Part shown: piece after piece, positions 60,131 to 64,000 of the stretch
How positions within the stretch are numbered: position 1 is the stretch's first letter
How the letters are laid out: the number at the start of each line of letters is the position of its first letter
DNA from: an uncultured Bacteroidales bacterium
GTDB taxonomy: Bacteria; Bacteroidota; Bacteroidia; Bacteroidales; UBA932
Length of the DNA: 64,000 nucleotides
Assembly: GCA_900545245.1 (NCBI GenBank)
Contig: UQYV01000007.1
Span: 1-64,000 of the forward strand
Direction: 5' to 3'
Notes under the pieces: generated by a model
What the model saw: only the letters and a program-made list of their open reading frames with translations
The model's database searches: none
What the model was told of the DNA's origin: nothing
Made by a program: the position numbers and the translations under genes

Positions 60131-62485
60131 ATGAAGACAATCTTAAAGACTTTTGTGGCAACTGTCGTTGCCTGCGCTCTTGTTTCTTGCAATAAAGAGG
60201 CTGTTGCCCCAGACAATAATGGTGAGTATGTAAAGGTCAGTTTCTTGGCTGATGCTCAAGATGTTTCTACTAAAGCCACGCTTACACCAAATGATGAAGA
60301 CGCTGTGTTTTCTTCCGCTTGGGAAGTGAAAGACAAGCTTAGTGTCGAATATATGAGTTTTGCTGGAGAAGGTTCGAGCGGTGTTGTTGATGCTGTTTGG
60401 AATGGGACGTCTTTTGATGCAGTCATCAATGATGGGGCAAAAGGAGAATGGTCGTATGATGCGATATTCCCTGCACCGCAAGTTAGGTCTGATAAGACTA
60501 GGTCTATTGATTTTGGCTCGTCAAGAACACAGAAAGGCAATAGTTACAACAGTAAGTATGATCTCATGGAGAGCGGTGCCATTGTTTTTACAAATGCGGA
60601 AGCTGGAAAAACTGACGATGGGAAACCAGTAAAGTTTCAAATGAACCGTCAGACAGGAATCGCTTATTTTCATCTCAAGAGTAGTCTTGCAGAAGAGACT
60701 ATTGTTTCTGTAACCCTTTCTGTGAAAGGTGGATATATCGCAAGTTCATCAGTGACGGTTAAAGATTACGCGAACGGCTATGACCTTTCCACCAAAGACC
60801 TGGATTCAATCACTCTCACATTTGAAGATGGCACAGCTCCTGCTGCGGATGATTTCAAACTTTGGTTCAATGTCCTCCCTACAGATTATACTTCGCTCAC
60901 TCTCGCTATTGAAACAACCGGACACACGGCGACAATCACCAACGCTACTGCCGGTAGCTATAAAGCAGGTCAGCTCTACAAGGTTGCCGGGAACATTGAC
61001 AGCAAGCTTGTTGCAAAGCCAGTGGAAGAGGATAAGGTGTTCTTCTATGAATCATTTGATACGAATGATGGAACTGGTGGCAATGATGATAAATGGAATG
61101 GGAGTATTGCTTCCCAAAAGATTTCTTCTGATAATAGTGGTTGGGCTTTTTCTTATGGGAAAGGTGCTAATCAGTGTGCGAAGTTTGGAACAGGTGATGC
61201 GGCAGGAAGTGCAACGACTCCTAAATTGGGCATTACATCTGGGGAGGCAACTCTTTGGTTTAAGGCCGGTGCTTGGAATGGAAATAAAGAAACTCTAAAT
61301 ATCAGCGTCACTGCAAGTGGCGATGCGAAAATCTCACAATCATCTTTTGTTCTAGTAAAGGGTATGTGGACGGAGTATTCTTGCGTCATTTCGGGGGCTG
61401 ATGAAACAACTAAAGTCTCTTTTGCGGCAATGAATGCTAGCAATAATCGTTTTTTCCTCGACGAGGTCTATGTCTATACCGGGAAAAAGCCGACAGTTAA
61501 GGCGAACCAGACAATTTCTTTTGCACAGACAGACTGCTCATGTTATGTTGATGAAGTTTTTGCATCCCCAGAACTTTTAGGTGCGAAAACAGATGTGACT
61601 TATTCTTCATCAGATGAAAATGTGGCAACAGTTGATGCCACGACTGGCACAGTGACAATTATTGCTGCCGGCTCTACAACCATAGAGGCATCAGCAGTGG
61701 AGACGGAAGAATACAGAAGTGCTTCTGCATCATATAAACTTACGGTCAGCAAGCGCACTCAGGCCATCAGTTTTGAGAAATCTCATTATTCAGTAGTATT
61801 GGCAGATAAGGATAATTTTGCATCGCCGAAAGTCAGTGGTGCGGAAACAGAAGTGACGTACTCAATTACTCTTGCTGACGGAACGGCTGCAGACGCAATG
61901 ACGATAGATTCCAAAACCGGCGAAGTTACGATAAATGCCATCGGAACAGCCACAGTGACAGCCACTGCTGTTGAAACAAATATTTATACGAAGAGTTTCG
62001 CAAGTTACAATCTTGAGGTAACGGAAGCCGCATCGGCTGAGACGACTTCATATGAGATTGTATTCAAGACAGCAACAACAGAGGGCTCAACGGAAATATC
62101 AAATACAACGAAATCTTCAACGGTTGTTTCTAAAGGGGCTGACTATATTTCGTCATTTACGAAAAATTGTAGTAAGGCTTATTATGCAGGAAAATCAGGA
62201 GTTAAGATTGGTTCTAAAGGAAATGCTGGGACATTTGAATTCAACCTTGCTGAAATGTTGGCAAAAAATGTTGTTTCAATACAAATTGTTTCGGCAAAAT
62301 ATGGTTCTGACACCGGCACATTAACACTTTCTGCAGATGGAACTTCTCTCAAAACAGGTATTTCTCCTGCAAGTGGTTATACTCATACATTTGCTACTCC
62401 GACAAAAGTCTCAACGCTGACTTTGAAGACATCTACAAAACGAGCTTATATATCCAAGATTATTATAACGGTGTCTTCTAAGTAG
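60131..62485 (+). CDS. fimbrillin-like lipoprotein with two Ig-like (BIG2) modules
   Basis: The start at 60131 gives a lipoprotein signal (MKTILKTFVATVVACALVSC, Cys 20); a GTG-type extension upstream overlaps the small ORF. Of its 784 residues, about 30-295 are fimbrillin-like (SSAWEVKDKLSVEYMSF, IAYFHLKSSLAEETIVSVTLSV, AGSYKAGQLYKVAG). About 305-460 resemble a beta-jelly-roll binding domain (FFYESFDTNDGTGGNDDKWNG). Two BIG2-like modules lie at about 465-550 and 551-635 (VTYSSSDENVATVDATTGTVTIIAAGSTTI, TAVETNIYTKSFASYNLEV), and a C-terminal beta-domain completes it. It is likely surface-displayed. A terminator follows at 62514. Confidence 0.75.
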   Translation: MKTILKTFVATVVACALVSCNKEAVAPDNNGEYVKVSFLADAQDVSTKATLTPNDEDAVFSSAWEVKDKLSVEYMSFAGEGSSGVVDAVWNGTSFDAVINDGAKGEWSYDAIFPAPQVRSDKTRSIDFGSSRTQKGNSYNSKYDLMESGAIVFTNAEAGKTDDGKPVKFQMNRQTGIAYFHLKSSLAEETIVSVTLSVKGGYIASSSVTVKDYANGYDLSTKDLDSITLTFEDGTAPAADDFKLWFNVLPTDYTSLTLAIETTGHTATITNATAGSYKAGQLYKVAGNIDSKLVAKPVEEDKVFFYESFDTNDGTGGNDDKWNGSIASQKISSDNSGWAFSYGKGANQCAKFGTGDAAGSATTPKLGITSGEATLWFKAGAWNGNKETLNISVTASGDAKISQSSFVLVKGMWTEYSCVISGADETTKVSFAAMNASNNRFFLDEVYVYTGKKPTVKANQTISFAQTDCSCYVDEVFASPELLGAKTDVTYSSSDENVATVDATTGTVTIIAAGSTTIEASAVETEEYRSASASYKLTVSKRTQAISFEKSHYSVVLADKDNFASPKVSGAETEVTYSITLADGTAADAMTIDSKTGEVTINAIGTATVTATAVETNIYTKSFASYNLEVTEAASAETTSYEIVFKTATTEGSTEISNTTKSSTVVSKGADYISSFTKNCSKAYYAGKSGVKIGSKGNAGTFEFNLAEMLAKNVVSIQIVSAKYGSDTGTLTLSADGTSLKTGISPASGYTHTFATPTKVSTLTLKTSTKRAYISKIIITVSSK

Positions 62486-62513
62486 TTAATTTATTGAATT
62501 CTGCAATGACCAC

Positions 62514-62545
62514 ATCCCCGCCCAGCCAACGTTCCGGGCGGGGAT
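62514..62545 (+). terminator. rho-independent terminator after the BIG2 lipoprotein
   Basis: The arms atccccgccc (62514-62523) and gggcggggat (62536-62545) pair perfectly with a 12-base loop and are followed by tctttta. Confidence 0.85.
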
Positions 62546-62557
62546 TCTTTTACGGCA

Positions 62558-62905
62558 TCATAAAACCGCAGCCACAATTCTCCGGACTCCCTCCAGGCGC
62601 TTGAGGAAGGATTTGTCTTGTCGGGCTGTCTGCATATCATACTCAGCTTGAAGGCCTGTCAGGATATGTGCCGGTATTCCAAGCGCGGCTTCACAAAGCA
62701 GAGCGAACTTGATATTGACTGAGCGCTTGCCGTTCACTATGTCGTTGAGTACAGTGTATGATACGCCCATGTCCGCAGCTAACTGTTTCTGGGAAATATG
62801 TCTGCATTCAATCTCGTCTTTCAATAATTCTCCCGGATGTGTCGGTGTGAATGGCTTAAGATTGTTTGCTGCCATCTTTACATCCATATTCTTAGACTGT
62901 CTCAT
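62558..62905 (-). CDS. higA: HigA-like XRE antitoxin, apparently without HigB
   Basis: The 115-residue protein matches the HigA addiction-module family: THPGELLKDEIECRHISQKQLAADMGVSYTVLNDIVNGKRSVNIKFALLCEAALG, with a helix-turn-helix at about 45-70. The frame runs to 62938, but that start would be TTG; the ATG at 62905 is preferred, and 62887 is possible. HigA normally neutralises the RelE-like HigB toxin, encoded just upstream. Here the 340 bases upstream contain no ORF resembling HigB, so this antitoxin seems orphaned or a stand-alone regulator. A TACATTTG box lies at 62965-62958 on the same strand. Confidence 0.85.
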   Translation of the reverse strand: MRQSKNMDVKMAANNLKPFTPTHPGELLKDEIECRHISQKQLAADMGVSYTVLNDIVNGKRSVNIKFALLCEAALGIPAHILTGLQAEYDMQTARQDKSFLKRLEGVRRIVAAVL

Positions 62906-62957
62906 AATGTCTTTATTTATAATGATTTGACAACTCAATGATTTTTGTTAACGATTA

Positions 62958-62965
62958 CAAATGTA
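62958..62965 (-). promoter_or_regulatory. -7 box TACATTTG of the higA-like gene
   Basis: The minus strand reads TACATTTG, fitting TAnnTTTG, 53 bases before the ATG at 62905. No matching -33 box is seen. Confidence 0.45.
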
Positions 62966-63046
62966 ATGCTTTTTCAACAATCCGCGAATTTGTTGATTCT
63001 TGGTAAGCCCTCTTTGCGAAATTTCTGCAATTATTGCAGGTCACAT

Positions 63047-63152
63047 CTTGCCATTAAGGATAAAAAATTCCAACTTTGTAGAATAAGTTTGATGGCCGTA
63101 GATCCAAGAGGATTTACAACGCGATAGAGGTATAGTCGTATCTCTGTCGCGT
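63047..63152 (+). ncRNA. candidate small RNA between a promoter and a terminator
   Basis: CTTG (63047-63050), 20 bases and CAACTTTG (63071-63078) resemble the Bacteroidetes promoter with one mismatch in each box. About 40 bases downstream, acgcgatagag (63119-63129) and ctctgtcgcgt (63142-63152) form an 11-bp stem with one G-T pair, followed by tttttggttttta, a good terminator. No ORF of note lies between. The transcript would be near 75-80 bases. This is the only signal in the long gap 62906-63189 apart from the higA -7 box. Confidence 0.35.
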
Positions 63153-63189
63153 TTTTGGTTTTTATTGTGTTAGGTTGAATAAAAATGTA

Positions 63190-63236
63190 AAAATTCCACT
63201 AATTAGTGGAATTTTATAAAATAACTTTTAACTTTG
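63190..63236 (+). promoter_or_regulatory. 26-bp perfect palindrome and promoter of the toxin-antitoxin operon
   Basis: The palindrome aaaattccactaa/ttagtggaatttt fills 63190-63215 with no spacer. TAACTTTG at 63229-63236 is a -7 box 13 bases before the toxin start, and the palindrome covers where the -33 box would be. This is a natural operator for autorepression by the antitoxin. Confidence 0.7.
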
Positions 63237-63249
63237 CGGAGGAACGAAT

Positions 63250-63624
63250 ATGGAGCGAGACTGTATTCATAAATTTTTGACAGAATTTAAAGCGCTGGCT
63301 AAGATTTATGGCGTCTATTTCATTGACAGAGAGAAAAATGACAAGGCATTGTTCGAATTGGACATAAGCCGGTGGAGGAGGAATGAGGAACTCTTGTCCT
63401 TGACTGTTGATGATTACGTGAGTGGGCCGTCGCGAAACCAGATACTTGGGATGAATGGGGATGTATGGGTGTTTGGCAGGTTCGTTTGTGGGAAAGAATG
63501 TTATATAAAGATTTGTATCAATACGATTGTTTCAAGAAATGGATATAAACGGAACTGTGTATGTATTTCATTCCATGTTGCTGAATATCCATTGAAGTAT
63601 TATTTCAAAACAAAAAGGTTATGA
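63250..63624 (+). CDS. putative MqsR-like toxin
   Basis: The 124-residue protein resembles MqsR-type ribonuclease toxins in its central and final parts: LFELDISRWRRNEELLSLTVDDYVSGP, then GDVWVFGRFVCGKECYIKICIN and CVCISFHVAEYPLKYYF. MqsR cleaves mRNA at GC-containing sites in characterised examples. The gene starts 13 bases after a TAACTTTG box, and its stop overlaps the next start codon (ATGA), as is usual for toxin-antitoxin operons with toxin first, like mqsRA. The family assignment is by pattern and gene order; another RelE/BECR-fold toxin is possible. Confidence 0.6.
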   Translation: MERDCIHKFLTEFKALAKIYGVYFIDREKNDKALFELDISRWRRNEELLSLTVDDYVSGPSRNQILGMNGDVWVFGRFVCGKECYIKICINTIVSRNGYKRNCVCISFHVAEYPLKYYFKTKRL

Positions 63625-64000
63625 AGGAAGTGATTGAGAGTCCGTTTTGTGATGGTACCGCTCATTTGAAGAGCGAATTATCTACGGTGGAATATAGAAA
63701 GGAACAGTACTCATATACCCGTTACTATTATGTGTGTGATGGGACAGGGATTGAGTTTACTGATAATGATGCAGACAGGGCAAGTATAGAGCAGGTATAT
63801 TCTCAGTATCGCGAGAAGTATGGAATACCTGCTCCTGAGCGGCTGATGGATTGGCGAAAATCTTATGGACTATCTGCGGTCATGATGTCAAGACTGCTTG
63901 GGCTTGGGGAAAATCAGTATGGGCTTTATGAAAAGGGGGAAATGCCGGCGCTGTCTATCGGAAGACTTCTTTCGATAGTCGGAAATATGAGTTTTATCAT
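63621..64000 (+). CDS. putative MqsA-like antitoxin, cut by the window end
   Basis: The frame starts at ATG 63621, overlapping the toxin stop, and is open to the window end (126 codons seen). The N-terminal part has the layout of the MqsA zinc domain (SPFCDGTAHL and YYYVCDGTGIEFTD), but each expected CxxC is reduced to a single Cys, so zinc binding may be lost. The second part is a helix-turn-helix domain (YREKYGIPAPERLMDWRKSYGLSAVMMSRLLGLGENQYGLYEKGEMP). It should bind the palindrome at 63190-63215 and neutralise the toxin. Its 3' end is outside the window. Confidence 0.7.
   Translation, partial: MKEVIESPFCDGTAHLKSELSTVEYRKEQYSYTRYYYVCDGTGIEFTDNDADRASIEQVYSQYREKYGIPAPERLMDWRKSYGLSAVMMSRLLGLGENQYGLYEKGEMPALSIGRLLSIVGNMSFI

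Overview
The window reads as chromosomal DNA of a gut- or rumen-type member of the Bacteroidales. The reasons are paired SusC/SusD outer-membrane genes, a one-protein hybrid two-component sensor, a fused SecDF, fimbrillin-like and FISUMP-type lipoproteins, and repeated use of the Bacteroidetes promoter signature (TTTG, about 20 bases, TAnnTTTG). Genus cannot be fixed from the sequence alone.

Layout. (1) 1-13.2 kb is a mosaic accessory region: a small peptide ORF plus a fimbrillin/discoidin lipoprotein, an AAA ATPase, a MmeI-like restriction-modification gene with a RhuM gene, and four tandem FISUMP lipoproteins. Three gene relics (7031-7209, 2923-3031, 12940-13105) show that the interval between the lipoprotein gene and the thiL-like gene exists here in two versions, lying on either side of the restriction module. 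(2) 13.2-23.0 kb is housekeeping: a ThiL-like protein that has lost its usual acidic residues, dnaE, secDF and a PD40-repeat protein. (3) 23.1-59.6 kb is a large polysaccharide utilisation locus (PUL): a PL8 lyase, hybrid sensor, SusC, SusD, heparinase II/III-type lyase, two putative glycan-binding lipoproteins, GH88, GH78, two GH3, a histidine phosphatase, GH43, a double-domain esterase and a surface metalloprotease/beta-barrel protein. A tRNA-Ser gene, an AbiE-type toxin-antitoxin pair and an ATPase cassette bounded by 67-bp direct repeats interrupt it. (4) 59.7-64 kb holds a second small-peptide ORF plus fimbrillin-like lipoprotein, an orphan HigA-like regulator, a possible small RNA and a MqsRA-like toxin-antitoxin operon running off the end.

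How the genes work together. Two lyases would cut a uronic-acid polysaccharide at the surface, SusCD would import the unsaturated oligosaccharides, GH88 would remove the unsaturated uronic acid, and GH78 and GH3 would release rhamnose and glucose. Esterases would remove acyl groups. No sulfatase, hexosaminidase or mannosidase gene is present, so an unsulfated glucose/glucuronate/rhamnose polymer (gellan-like or another sphingan-like glycan) fits better than a glycosaminoglycan, ulvan or xanthan. This substrate assignment is inference. The most unusual structural signals are the two-haplotype mosaic, the in-frame interspersed repeats inside the restriction gene, and the repeat-bounded ATPase cassette.
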